Source: Streptomyces violaceorubidus (GTDB lineage Bacteria > Actinomycetota > Actinomycetes > Streptomycetales > Streptomycetaceae). From it: a DNA stretch of 64,000 nt. The stretch spans positions 115,696-179,695 of the forward strand of contig NZ_JODM01000007.1 of assembly GCF_000717995.1 (NCBI RefSeq), read 5' to 3'. Both the position numbers and the translations under genes were made by a program. Below the pieces are notes generated by a model that saw nothing but the letters and a program-made list of their open reading frames with translations, did no database searches and was not told the origin of the DNA. Of the stretch, positions 24,939-33,612 are shown piece after piece; the first letter of the stretch is position 1, and each line of letters starts with the position of its first letter.

Positions 24939-26440
24939 ATGGGCTGGCTGCGTCACTACCGCCCGTCCGGGCTGCGCGGTGACGGCCTCGGCGCGCTGAC
25001 GGCGTGGGCGCTGATCGTGCCCGAGTGCGTGGCCTACGCGCAGATCGCCGGCGTACCACCACAGAACGCCTTCTACGCCGCCCCGTCGCCCTCATCGTCT
25101 ACGCGCTGCTCGGCCGCTCCAACTTCCTCGTCGTGGGTGCCACCTCGGCCGCCTCCGTGCTGTCCGCCTCCGCCATAGTCGGCGTCGGCTCGCCTGCAGA
25201 GGCGGTGGGCCTGTCGGCGGCCGTCGCGGTCATCTCGGGCGCCGTCCTGGTCGCTGCCGGGCTCGCCCGACTCGGTTTCGTCACCAACTTCCTCGCCGAA
25301 CCGGCTCTGGTCGGCTTCCTGTTCGGCATGGCCCTCACGATCATCGTTCGCCAGCTGTCCAAGATCACCGGTGCCGACGGCGGCGACGGCGACTTCTTCG
25401 AGCGGCTCTGGACCCTAGTCCGGCACGTGTCCCACTGGTCGCTCGCCACCCTCGCCGTGGGGCTGACGGCTCTGGCGGTGCTGCTCGTCCTGGAGCGGTT
25501 CTGGCCCCGGTTGCCCGCCGCGCTCCTGGTCCTGGTCGTGGGCCTCGCCGTGTCCGCCGGCGCCGGGCTGGAGAAGCATGGAGTGGAGGTCGTCGGAAAG
25601 ATCCCGTCGGCGGTTCCCGTAGCGCCCCTGCCCGGAATCCCCGCCGCCGACTGGCTCGCCCTCGCCGGGGGCGCGCTGGGCGTGGCCCTCGTCGTCTTCG
25701 CCGAGGCATACAGCATCGCAGGCCGGTTCGCCCGCGAACACGGGCAGGAGGTCGACGCCGACCGGGAGATGATCGCCGTAGGAGCCGCGAACGTCGCCGT
25801 CGGTCTGGTCCGCGGCTTCGCGGTCTCCGGCAGCGCCTCGCGGTCCGCCGCCGCGGCCGGTGCGGGCGGACGTACGCCCATGGTCTCGCTGATCGCGGCC
25901 GCACTCATCGTGCTGACCGCGGCGTTCCTCACCCCCCTGTTCACCGACCTGCCCGAGGCGGTACTGGGCGCCATCGTCATCATCGCGGTGCGCGGTTTCC
26001 TGAGAGTGGGAGAACTGCGGCGGTACCCTGCCTGGACCGGAGCAGCCTGTGGGTCGCGCTCACCGCTCTCCTCGGCGTCCTGCTCTTCGACCTGCTGCCC
26101 GGCCTGCTGCTGGTGGTGGCCCTCTCCCTGGTCCTGTTCGTCGCCGCCGCCAGCCGCCGCCACGTGGCAGTGCTGGGCCGGCTGCCGGGCAGCGCCGCCC
26201 GCGACGACCGCGGAGCCGGGCGCGGTCTCCTGTACGGCGACACGGACATGCGCCCCGACGCCGAACCTGTCCCCGGTGTGCTCGTGGTCCGCCCCGACGG
26301 CAATCTGTTCTTCGGCAACATCAGCCGAGTACGACTCGCCGTCCGCGACCGGGTGCAGGCCGCGGAGCCCCCGCCCCACACCGTCGTACTCGACCTCACC
26401 GACAGCTACCATCTCGGCGCCCCCGTCCTCGACACCCGGC
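24939..26440 (+). pseudogene. SulP-family anion transporter, frameshifted and 3'-truncated
   Basis: The start GWLRHYRPSGLRGDGLGALT, then ALIVPECVAYAQIAGVPPQN, is a normal SulP N-terminus. At about 25080 (FYAAP) the frame changes to PVALIVYALLGRSNFLVVGA. The body then runs intact to GFLRVGELRRYP at about 26030, where a second shift leads into LLLVVALSLVLFVAAASRRH. The STAS domain begins (VPGVLVVRPDGNLFFGNISR) and stops abruptly at LTDSYHLGAPVLDT near 26438, where transposase debris is joined. Two frameshifts plus loss of the end of the STAS domain make it non-functional. Family members move sulfate, bicarbonate or other anions. Confidence 0.8.
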
Positions 26441-26547
26441 CCTGTCGACGACCTTCCTGTAGGCGTTGGTCGTCGGCGTGGCGGTTGCGCCTGATGATGC
26501 AGCGGCGGATCATGCTGCCCTGCTCAAACGTTGCCCGACGCGGCACG
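26441..26547 (-). mobile_element. transposase C-terminal scrap
   Basis: On the minus strand this reads GSMIRRCIIRRNRHADDQRL and, after a one-base shift, KVVDRA. That is the usual end of a Streptomyces IS630/IS5-like transposase (IRR.I.WRNRHADD.RLR.VVDRA). It is fused directly to the broken SulP gene on one side and to the left inverted repeat of the next element on the other. Confidence 0.45.
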
Positions 26548-26577
26548 AGTGCAGCGCCGCGTTGATCTTGCGGGGGT
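26548..26577 (+). repeat. left terminal inverted repeat of the IS630-family element
   Basis: Thirty bases (starting AGTGCAGCGCCGCG, ending CTTGCGGGGGT) are the exact reverse complement of 28409-28438. Confidence 0.85.
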
Positions 26578-26630
26578 GTGTGTCCCGCTGTCGGCAGGCG
26601 ACGGGGCTGCTGACAGCGGACAGTGATGTG

Positions 26631-27245
26631 TCAGTTCTTGACGAGCACAGTCGCGTGGGCGGATAGCGCGGAGTTGACCTCGGCTGGATCGAAGGCTGCG
26701 GGGCCGAACTGGTCGGCAGAGTCGAGGCCCAGCCATTCCAGGCGGTCTTGGTGTTCTTCGTGGTGGGGATCGGCAAGGATCTCGAGGAGGTAGTCGTATC
26801 CCCAGATGCCGCCGCAGTCCTCGGGCGGGCAAGCCCGGCGGCCGGTGAGGCAGCGGGGGTAGGCGGTGTCCGGCTCGGGCTCGGTGATGTCCTCGATGAG
26901 GATGTCGTGTTCCCAGTCGTCGCCGAAGTCGTAGGTGTAGCGGAGCCGGTCGCCGGTGGGGGCGGCGACCTGGTGGAGCTGCTTGGAGGCGGCGCTGCGG
27001 ATGCCCAGGTCACGGTCGGCGGTGCCGTATCGGTCCCGTCCGCTTTCGAAGGCCCACATGTGGTAGTCCTCCCAGCCGAAAGCGGCCTGAATGACGTCGT
27101 GCAGTTCGCGCAAGGTGATGCCGGACGGCACCTCCAGGCGGCGCCAGATCGGAGGCCGGGAGTCCCGCAAGGTGATCTTGATCTTGTGGACGGTCTTGCT
27201 CGGCGCCGTCCGCGAGGCCGGCTTCGCACTCCTGCTGTTCGCCAT
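26631..27245 (-). CDS. plasmid pRiA4b ORF-3-like family protein (IS passenger)
   Basis: The 204-residue protein has the family core: VHKIKITLRDSRPPIWRRLE, VPSGITLRELHDVIQAAFGW, EDYHMWAFESG, LRYTYDFGDDWEHDILIEDI, CLTGRRACPPEDCGGIWGYD and a closing LADPHHEEHQDRLEWLG. This PF07929 family is common on plasmids and near transposons; its biochemical role is not known. Its Cys pairs (CLTGRRAC and CGG) resemble a small metal site. ATG 27245 is used; upstream in-frame ATGs (MAAMANS) are alternatives. It lies inside the inverted repeats and runs opposite to the transposase, so it is a passenger. Confidence 0.8.
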   Translation of the reverse strand: MANSRSAKPASRTAPSKTVHKIKITLRDSRPPIWRRLEVPSGITLRELHDVIQAAFGWEDYHMWAFESGRDRYGTADRDLGIRSAASKQLHQVAAPTGDRLRYTYDFGDDWEHDILIEDITEPEPDTAYPRCLTGRRACPPEDCGGIWGYDYLLEILADPHHEEHQDRLEWLGLDSADQFGPAAFDPAEVNSALSAHATVLVKN

Positions 27246-27350
27246 GGCGGCCATCCTGCCACCCATGCTCGCCGTCTTCCGGCGGGAGGCGTGGCCCCTG
27301 CCGACGACAATGGTCAACGCCATCGGTGGAGCTGGGGGAAGTGGGGGCGT

Positions 27351-28409
27351 GTGCCGGTGGAGAGTCCGTTCCAGGTGGCCTGGAACAGTGAAGAGCGTGC
27401 GTTGCTGGAGGAGTTGACGCGTTCGCGGACGGCGCCGGTGCGCCGGGTGCAGCGGGCCCGGGCCGCACTGGCCTATGCAGACGGTGACGCGAACGCGGCT
27501 GTTGCCCGCGCGCTTGGCCTGCATCTGGACACCGTGCGGCGCTGGCGCAAGCGGTTCGCCGCCGAGGGGATGGCCGCGCTGGAGGACCGGCCCCGGCCTG
27601 GCCGCTCCCGCCGCTACGGCCCCGAGGTGCACCTGGCCATCGTCGCCACTGTCACCTCCGCCCGGCCCGCCACCGACAGTCAGTGGACCCATCGGGCCAT
27701 CGCCCATCGCCTGGCCTCCACCGGGATCTCAGCGTCCCAGGTCGGGCGGATCCTGGCCGACCTGGATCTCAAACCGCACCTGGTGCGGGGCTGGCTCACC
27801 CGACCGGAGGATCCCAATTTCTACGCCAGGGCCACCAAGGTGTGCGCGCTCTACCTGCGCCGCCCGCCCCACTCGGTGGTGCTCAGTGTGGATGAGAAGA
27901 CCGCGATGCAGGCTCGCTCACGGCGCCATCCGACCCGGCCGACCCGCCCCGGCCGGATCGAGCGGCGCGAGTTCGAATACCGCAGGCACGGCACCGCCTC
28001 CATCGTCGCGGCCCTGGACGTACACACCGGGCAGGTCCTGGTCGAGGACATCACCCGCAACGACTCGGCCGCCTTCATCCGCTTCCTGCGACTGCTGGAT
28101 CAGAGCATCGACCCGGCCCTGACCATCCACCTGATCCTGGACAACGGGTCGTCCCATGTCTCCAAGGCGACCCTGGCCTGGCTGGCAGCGCACCCGAGAT
28201 TCACCGTCCACCACACACCCAAACACGCCTCGTGGCTCAACCAAGTCGAGATCTTCTTCTCGATCCTGACCCGCCGACTGCTCCGACGCGGTGAGTTCAC
28301 CTCGCGCCAGGACCTCATCGACCAGGTCCTCGACTTCACCCTCGCCTACGACGACGAGGCCCACCCGTTCCGCTGGACCTACGACGGCACCCCACTCGAA
28401 GCCGCATAA
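27351..28409 (+). CDS. IS630-family transposase
   Basis: The 352-residue DDE transposase has an N-terminal pair of helix-turn-helix domains (NAAVARALGLHLDTVRRWRK, then THRAIAHRLASTGISASQVG) and a catalytic core with the triad in SVDEKTAM (Asp), LILDNGSSHVS (Asp) and NQVEIFFSILTRRL (Glu); the last two lie about 35 residues apart, as in IS630. It is complete and may be active. The GTG at 27351 is preferred (GGGGGAAG upstream), though GTG 27357 is also possible. The TAA stop at 28407-28409 overlaps the right inverted repeat by one base. Confidence 0.88.
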   Translation: MPVESPFQVAWNSEERALLEELTRSRTAPVRRVQRARAALAYADGDANAAVARALGLHLDTVRRWRKRFAAEGMAALEDRPRPGRSRRYGPEVHLAIVATVTSARPATDSQWTHRAIAHRLASTGISASQVGRILADLDLKPHLVRGWLTRPEDPNFYARATKVCALYLRRPPHSVVLSVDEKTAMQARSRRHPTRPTRPGRIERREFEYRRHGTASIVAALDVHTGQVLVEDITRNDSAAFIRFLRLLDQSIDPALTIHLILDNGSSHVSKATLAWLAAHPRFTVHHTPKHASWLNQVEIFFSILTRRLLRRGEFTSRQDLIDQVLDFTLAYDDEAHPFRWTYDGTPLEAA

Positions 28410-28438
28410 CCCCCGCAAGATCAACGCGGCGCTGCACT
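28409..28438 (-). repeat. right terminal inverted repeat of the IS630-family element
   Basis: An exact reverse complement of 26548-26577 over 30 bases. It begins at the last base of the transposase stop codon. Confidence 0.85.
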
Positions 28439-28440
28439 AG

Positions 28441-28815
28441 CTAGCGTGTAAGTGTCTCGAAGCCGACATCATCGCAGTACTGCACAACGCGCCCCTCCGC
28501 CTCGGAGTCACTGTTGTTCATCGCTGCCACCGTCGCCTCCGCCAAGGTGCGGCCTCCGCCAACGGTCTCATCCCGGAGCGGTCGCATCGCGAGGAAGGCG
28601 ACCTGAGCAACGGCCCCGACCTGGTCGTACCCTGACGACTCCGGTGTGTCCGTGCCCGCCGCGTTCCGCGCCTTCTGCCACGCCCCCAGCTGCGTGCAGT
28701 AGTTCTCCCGCTGCGCGGTCAGCTGCTGCTCGTCCTCGCCCTTCGACGAGGAACACCCGGCCGTCACCGCCACCAGGGCGAGAACCGGGACTATCGCCTT
28801 AAGCACGCCCACCAC
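28441..28815 (-). CDS. small lipoprotein of unknown function
   Basis: A 124-residue protein with a lipoprotein signal (KAIVPVLALVAVTAGCSSSK; lipobox VTAGC, Cys 21), so the mature part should be anchored on the outer face of the membrane. The remainder (QLTAQRENYCTQLGAWQKAR and VVQYCDDVGFETLTR) is helical with two Cys. I do not recognise a family. Its stop codon lies 3 bases from the right inverted repeat of the IS630 element, so the C-terminus may have been altered by the insertion; the original stop may be lost. Confidence 0.6.
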   Translation of the reverse strand: MVGVLKAIVPVLALVAVTAGCSSSKGEDEQQLTAQRENYCTQLGAWQKARNAAGTDTPESSGYDQVGAVAQVAFLAMRPLRDETVGGGRTLAEATVAAMNNSDSEAEGRVVQYCDDVGFETLTR

Positions 28816-29790
28816 GTTGCCCCCGACTGAAACTGCGTCCGGCTCGTACCTGTCACCTGCAACTCCCGTAGCAGGATATCCGCGTGGGGCCCCTTGGCCG
28901 TCGCAGCAGTCGCTGACTCAGCGGCGCAGCGCCCGGCCGTTACGGTCACCCGCCTCTACGGGGAGGGTTTCGCGCAGGCGGGGGACCGGCTGCATCCCCG
29001 GCTGACCACCACCCTGAGTCGGACCACAGGGCGGGCCGACTCACTCTCTCTCGGTCGCCGTCAAACCTGCTGAACAATGAACGCGCCGAAGATCGGTAAG
29101 TGCTGCCCAAACGCATCGACAACTGCTGTCCGCCTTCAGGTTCTGGCTCAACTTCTGTACTGCGGCGACTCTGAGTGACAGCCGGGCTGCTCTGAGTCGT
29201 ACGTGAAGTCGCCCGAAAACGGCCCATAGGCAGGGCTGTTGGGCTGACAGTTCGAGGCCGTGGAAGAGGTCGTACTCCGACTGAAGGAGTTGCTGTTCCC
29301 GTCGATCGCGCACGTCGCCGTGCCGGGAGGGCTGTCGGCTCGTCAGGAGATGGCTGCCGTCGGCGAGATGCGGGGCGTTCTCGAAGACGCCTGAATGTCC
29401 GGATCGCCGGCCTTCGCCCGGTCCCCAGGAGACGCCGCCCTCGCCGGCCTGCGCGCGGGCGGCTGCCCGTGGGGGAGGCAGTGCCGCACCCCGCCGAGCA
29501 GGCGGACGGAACGCGTCGCCGCACCGCGGGCTCCCCAGGGCACCCCGACAGACCGGACCGGCCGAAGCGCCCCGGCGTTCTCAGCCGGGTACCCGGCCCC
29601 GCGACGACGCTGCCGGGCTTTCCGGCAGCGGCCCGAGGACCGGCGGCCGGCCCGGCGTGCCGTCGAGGCGACGGTGTTCACTCGCCGTCCCACTGGCCTT
29701 CGGACGGTTCACGAGGGCTCAACATGTGCAGACCGTCCACTGAACGCTGACCAAGGCCGCTCAGGCCACCAGAACGAAAGAAGTCAGCCA
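28816..29790. other. non-coding stretch with transposase-like debris
   Basis: No intact gene is seen in almost 1 kb. One short plus-strand frame, 29251-29394, reads FEAVEEVVLRLKELLFPSIA then HVAVPGG before drifting. LRxxELLFPS resembles the first residues of ISL3-family transposases, suggesting another decayed insertion element. The rest shows no coding pattern I would defend. The promoter of the large secreted hydrolase gene must lie near 29700-29785. Confidence 0.3.
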
Positions 29791-32700
29791 GTGCCGTTCC
29801 CCAGTCATAGCACCGACCCGCGAACACGGTCCGCCGTCCGGCGGGGGAGTGTTCTCCTCGCCCTGGCCACGACGCTCACCGTCAGCGCGGGAATGGTGAC
29901 GACTGCTCAGGCGTCCACACCCGAGCAGACCGCGTCGGCTCCTCGACACATCGGCGGCAAGGACACCGCCCCTCGCCTGATACCGAGTGTTCCCGGGCAG
30001 TCCGTCGTGACCCGCGAGGAGCGGACGCCGATCGCCCCCGGACTGAGCCTGACCCGTTTCGACCGGCTCGGAACACAGGGATGGGTACGGGGTCAGGTGC
30101 TCGTCGCCGACCTCGCCGAGGACCGGCTGAGCGTCGACCACATCTCCTCCGGCACCGTCACCGGCAAGTCCCGCGTGACCGAGCAGGCCGCTCGTGCCGG
30201 AGCCGTCGCCGCGATCAACGGCGACTACTTCGACATGAACGACACCGAGGCTCCCGTCGGCGCCGCCGTCTCCCGCGAGCACGGCCTCGTCAACGCGCCC
30301 ACCCCGGACCGCACCCAGACGGTCGCCGTCGGCACCGACGGCATCGGCCGGCTCGCCCAGGTGTTCCTGGAAGGCCGGGTGACGGTGGACGGCAACCGCG
30401 GCCTCAAGCTGGCCGGTGTCAACTCGCCGGTCCTCAGTGCGGGCGGCATCGGCCTCTTCACCGACCAGTGGGGTCCCTCGCCCCGCACCAAGCCCGTCAG
30501 CGGCGCCGACCGGGTCACCGAGGTCCGGCTGCGCGACGGCAAGGTCACCGAGGTGCACGCGGCCGTCGGCGACGGCCCCATTCCGGCCGGCACCAGTGTG
30601 CTGCTCGGCCGCGAAGCGGGCGCCGACGCGCTCGCCGAACTCGAACCCGGCGACGCCGTCGAGGTGGCCTACCGCCCGCGCGCCGACTTCGGGGAGGTGG
30701 CCATGGCCGTCGGCGGTGGGCAGGTCCTGGTCGCGGACGGCGACGTGCGGCGCTTCACCGACGGTGACACCGTCACCGCCACCTCGCGCACCGGCGTGGG
30801 CTTCTCCGCCGACGGCCGCACCATGTACCTGGTCGCGATCGACGGCAAGCAGACCGACAGCCGCGGCATGGACCTCAACGAACTCGGCGCCTTCATGAAG
30901 GGCCTGGGCGCCGTCAACGCCCTCAACATGGACGGCGGCGGCTCGACCACCATGGCCGCACGCCTTCCGGGCGAGACCGCGACGGGCCTGGTCAGCAGTC
31001 CCTCCGACGGATCGGAACGGCTGGTCGCCAACGGCATCGGGCTCTTCGCAGCCCCTGGATCCGGCACCGTACGCGGCTTCCACGTCCGGCCCGCCCTGTC
31101 GGCGGACGGATCGGACAAGGTCTTTCCCGGCCTGCGCCGCACCGTGCGGGCCCTCGCCCACGACGAGACCTACGCGCCGGTGCCCGCCGCCGGGGTGCGG
31201 TGGCACATCGAGGGCGGCCGCCTCTCGGTCCGTCCCGGCGCGGACGGCACCGCCGTCGTCACCGGCCGCCGCTCCGGCACCGCTCGCGTCGAGGCCTCCG
31301 CCGGTCACCACGCCGACGGGCAGTCACCGCTGACGGTACTCGCGCCCGCCGTACGGATCGCCCCCAGCAAGACCCTGGTGGCACTCGACGGCGCCGGCAA
31401 GGACGCCCGACTGACAGTGACCGGCTTCGACGCGCTCGGTGACTCGGCCCCCGTCGAGGCGTCCGACATCAAGGTCACCGGCGGGGAGGGGATCGTCGCG
31501 GTGGCGCCCGCCGCCGACGCCACGTTCACCATGCGTGGGCTGGTGGACAGCGGCTCCGCCACCCTGCGCCTGACAGTCGGCCGGATGACCACCGACGTCG
31601 CCGTCACCGTCGGCCTGGCCGAGACGTCCTTCGCCGACCTCGCCGACGCCGCTTCGTGGACCTCGGCGAACGACCGCGCCCCCGGCGGATCCGTCGCCCC
31701 GGCCCCCGGTCACGACGGCGCGCAGGGTCTGCGGCTGAGCTACGACTTCACGCAGTCCACCGCCACCCGCGGCCAGTACGCCCTGCCCCCGCAGCAGATA
31801 CAACTGCCCGGCCAGCCCCAGGCCGTCACCATGTGGATCAACGGCGACGGCAACGGGGCCTGGCCCCGGCTGCAGTACCGCAACGGCTCGGGAGTGACCG
31901 CCAACCTGGACGGCCCCGTGATCGACTGGACCGGCTGGCGCAAGGTCGAGTTCCCCGTGCCCGCGGGCACCGCCTACCCGCTCACCTTCCAGCGGGTGCG
32001 GCTGATGGAGACCAGCGCGGCCCGCTCCTACACGGGCCGGATCACCGTCAGCGACCTGCGGATCAAAGTCGCCCCGGACGTGGCCCTGCCCGCCAGTGCG
32101 AGGGTCACCGACCCGGTCGTCGTCACCGACGGCACAGTCGACGGCCGTCCGCTGCGCGTCGCCGTCATGTCCGACGCCCAGTTCGTCGCGCGTGACCCGG
32201 ACAGCCCGCTGGTCGAGGCGGCCCGTCGTACCCTCGCCGAGATCGCCGAGGCCCGCCCGGACCTGCTCGTCATCAACGGCGACCTCGTCGACGAGGGCTC
32301 CCCGGCCGACTTCGCCCTCGCCCGCCAGCTCCTCGACGAGTTCGACGCCCGCACCGGCGGGAGCGTCCCCTGGCACTACGTGCCCGGCAACCACGAGATC
32401 ATGGGCCCGGGTTCGACCGTGAACTTCGAGGCCGCGTTCGGCGAGACCACCTCGGTGTTCGACGCCGGCGGCACCCGTTTCATCACGCTGAACACCTCCA
32501 CCGGCACCCTGCGCGGCGGCGGCCTCGCCCAACTGCAGCTGCTGCACGACCAACTCGCGGCGGCGGCCGAGGACAAGTCCGTCAGCGGCGTCGTCCTCTT
32601 CGAGCACCACCCCACCCAGGACCCGTTGCCGGACAAGGCGAGCCAACTCGGCGACCGCAAGGAGGCGGCACTGGTACAGCAGTGGCTCGCGGACTTCCGC

Positions 32701-33255
32701 ACCGGCAGCCACAAGTCGGCCGCGTTCGTCGGCTCCCACGTGGGCGTCTTCCACGCCGCGTCCGTCGACGGCGTCCCCTACCTGGTCAACGGCAACTCCG
32801 GCAAGAACCCGGCCGGTGCCCCCGACAACGGCGGCTTCACCGGCTGGACGATGCTGGGTATCGAACCGTCCGAGGGCCGGTCCGGTGACCTGTTCGACGT
32901 GCCGTCCGACGACGCCGGGATGTGGCTGCGGGCCGAAGTGCACGCCCGCACCGACGCGGTGTCGCTCAGCGCACCGGAGAGGCTCTACGTCGGAGAGCGG
33001 TCCGAGGCGGCGGCGACGGTCACGCAGGACGGCACCCGTACGGTGCCGGTGGCGTGGCCGATGAGCGCCGACTGGGCCGGAGCTCGCGTCGACGTGGTGG
33101 GCGACGACCACGACGGCCGCTCGGGCGCTGCCCCCGTGGTCTCCTTCGACCCGGCCTCCGGCACACTCCTCGCCCGCAGGGCGGGCACCGCGGTGCTCCG
33201 GGTGACTGTGAACGGGGTGTCGGCGCAGCGGCAGATCACCGTCCGCAAGCACTGA
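29791..33255 (+). CDS. secreted phosphodiester glycosidase / calcineurin-like metallophosphatase fusion
   Basis: A 1154-residue exported protein. The signal peptide covers about residues 1-42 (RRGSVLLALATTLTVSAGMV, cut near AQAS). Residues about 130-410 form a phosphodiester glycosidase domain (NAGPA/PF09992), with AAINGDYFDMND near 141 and the hallmark NMDGGGSTTM near 379. Ig-like or Big-like linkers follow, then a lectin-like beta-sandwich around 620-770. Residues about 786-1010 form a metallophosphatase with MSDAQF, NGDLVDEG, GNHEI, EHHPTQ and GSHVGVFH, the motif set of the calcineurin-like family. A last Ig-like domain ends the protein. GTG 29791 follows GAAAGAAG. It probably removes a sugar from a phosphodiester and then cleaves the phosphate on cell-wall or environmental polymers. 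Confidence 0.85.
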   Translation: MPFPSHSTDPRTRSAVRRGSVLLALATTLTVSAGMVTTAQASTPEQTASAPRHIGGKDTAPRLIPSVPGQSVVTREERTPIAPGLSLTRFDRLGTQGWVRGQVLVADLAEDRLSVDHISSGTVTGKSRVTEQAARAGAVAAINGDYFDMNDTEAPVGAAVSREHGLVNAPTPDRTQTVAVGTDGIGRLAQVFLEGRVTVDGNRGLKLAGVNSPVLSAGGIGLFTDQWGPSPRTKPVSGADRVTEVRLRDGKVTEVHAAVGDGPIPAGTSVLLGREAGADALAELEPGDAVEVAYRPRADFGEVAMAVGGGQVLVADGDVRRFTDGDTVTATSRTGVGFSADGRTMYLVAIDGKQTDSRGMDLNELGAFMKGLGAVNALNMDGGGSTTMAARLPGETATGLVSSPSDGSERLVANGIGLFAAPGSGTVRGFHVRPALSADGSDKVFPGLRRTVRALAHDETYAPVPAAGVRWHIEGGRLSVRPGADGTAVVTGRRSGTARVEASAGHHADGQSPLTVLAPAVRIAPSKTLVALDGAGKDARLTVTGFDALGDSAPVEASDIKVTGGEGIVAVAPAADATFTMRGLVDSGSATLRLTVGRMTTDVAVTVGLAETSFADLADAASWTSANDRAPGGSVAPAPGHDGAQGLRLSYDFTQSTATRGQYALPPQQIQLPGQPQAVTMWINGDGNGAWPRLQYRNGSGVTANLDGPVIDWTGWRKVEFPVPAGTAYPLTFQRVRLMETSAARSYTGRITVSDLRIKVAPDVALPASARVTDPVVVTDGTVDGRPLRVAVMSDAQFVARDPDSPLVEAARRTLAEIAEARPDLLVINGDLVDEGSPADFALARQLLDEFDARTGGSVPWHYVPGNHEIMGPGSTVNFEAAFGETTSVFDAGGTRFITLNTSTGTLRGGGLAQLQLLHDQLAAAAEDKSVSGVVLFEHHPTQDPLPDKASQLGDRKEAALVQQWLADFRTGSHKSAAFVGSHVGVFHAASVDGVPYLVNGNSGKNPAGAPDNGGFTGWTMLGIEPSEGRSGDLFDVPSDDAGMWLRAEVHARTDAVSLSAPERLYVGERSEAAATVTQDGTRTVPVAWPMSADWAGARVDVVGDDHDGRSGAAPVVSFDPASGTLLARRAGTAVLRVTVNGVSAQRQITVRKH

Positions 33256-33436
33256 ACGGTCGACCACCGGCCGGGCGGCGGCCCGCACACCCGCCACCCG
33301 GCCCCGGCCCACCACTCGCCCCCCGTCCGTGAGGCTCGGGTGCACCCCCTCTGCGCCGGCGACGGGTCTTCACGGGTGGTGGCACTGCCGGCGAGTGGAC
33401 GATCTCGCGGGGATCGCGTCTTCGCACCTCGGTGCG

Positions 33437-33472
33437 ATGGCGGGAATGGCGGGTATGGCGGGTATGGCGGTG
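33437..33472 (+). repeat. 9-bp tandem repeat, about 4 copies
   Basis: ATGGCGGGA, ATGGCGGGT, ATGGCGGGT and ATGGCGGTG follow one another in the convergent intergenic space between the secreted hydrolase (ends 33255) and the cluster's type II thioesterase (ends 33613). The rest of this 357-base gap shows no gene. Confidence 0.8.
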
Positions 33473-33612
33473 GGAACCGAGAGTGGTGGCGGGCGGAGTG
33501 TCGCGTATCGCGTCCGGTGTCCGGTCCCCGGCCGAGGCACACTCCGTGTGGCCGCACACCCGCGCTCACGCCGAGGACCTCGCCGACCGACGGTGACGAC
33601 CCGGTACTGCGG

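Larger units (their letters stand above)
26548..28438. mobile_element. IS630-family element with passenger gene
   Basis: The unit is bounded by perfect 30-bp inverted repeats (26548-26577 and 28409-28438) and holds two genes: an IS630-type transposase (27351-28409, +) whose stop codon runs into the right repeat, and a pRiA4b ORF-3-like gene (26631-27245, -). At 1891 bp it is far longer than a simple IS630 element (about 1.1 kb). A TA follows the right repeat (28438-28439), but no matching TA duplication is visible at the left. The left side is embedded in other transposase debris. Confidence 0.7.

Noticed and set aside
26548..28438. Composite transposon flanked by two IS copies
   Set aside because: Only one transposase is inside the repeats and the ends are single 30-bp repeats, not full IS copies. 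The left transposase scrap lies outside and is a different remnant.
29395..29790. N-terminal extension of about 130 residues on the secreted hydrolase
   Set aside because: It lacks any domain and would hide the signal peptide. GTG 29791 has a ribosome site and gives a normal secretion signal.
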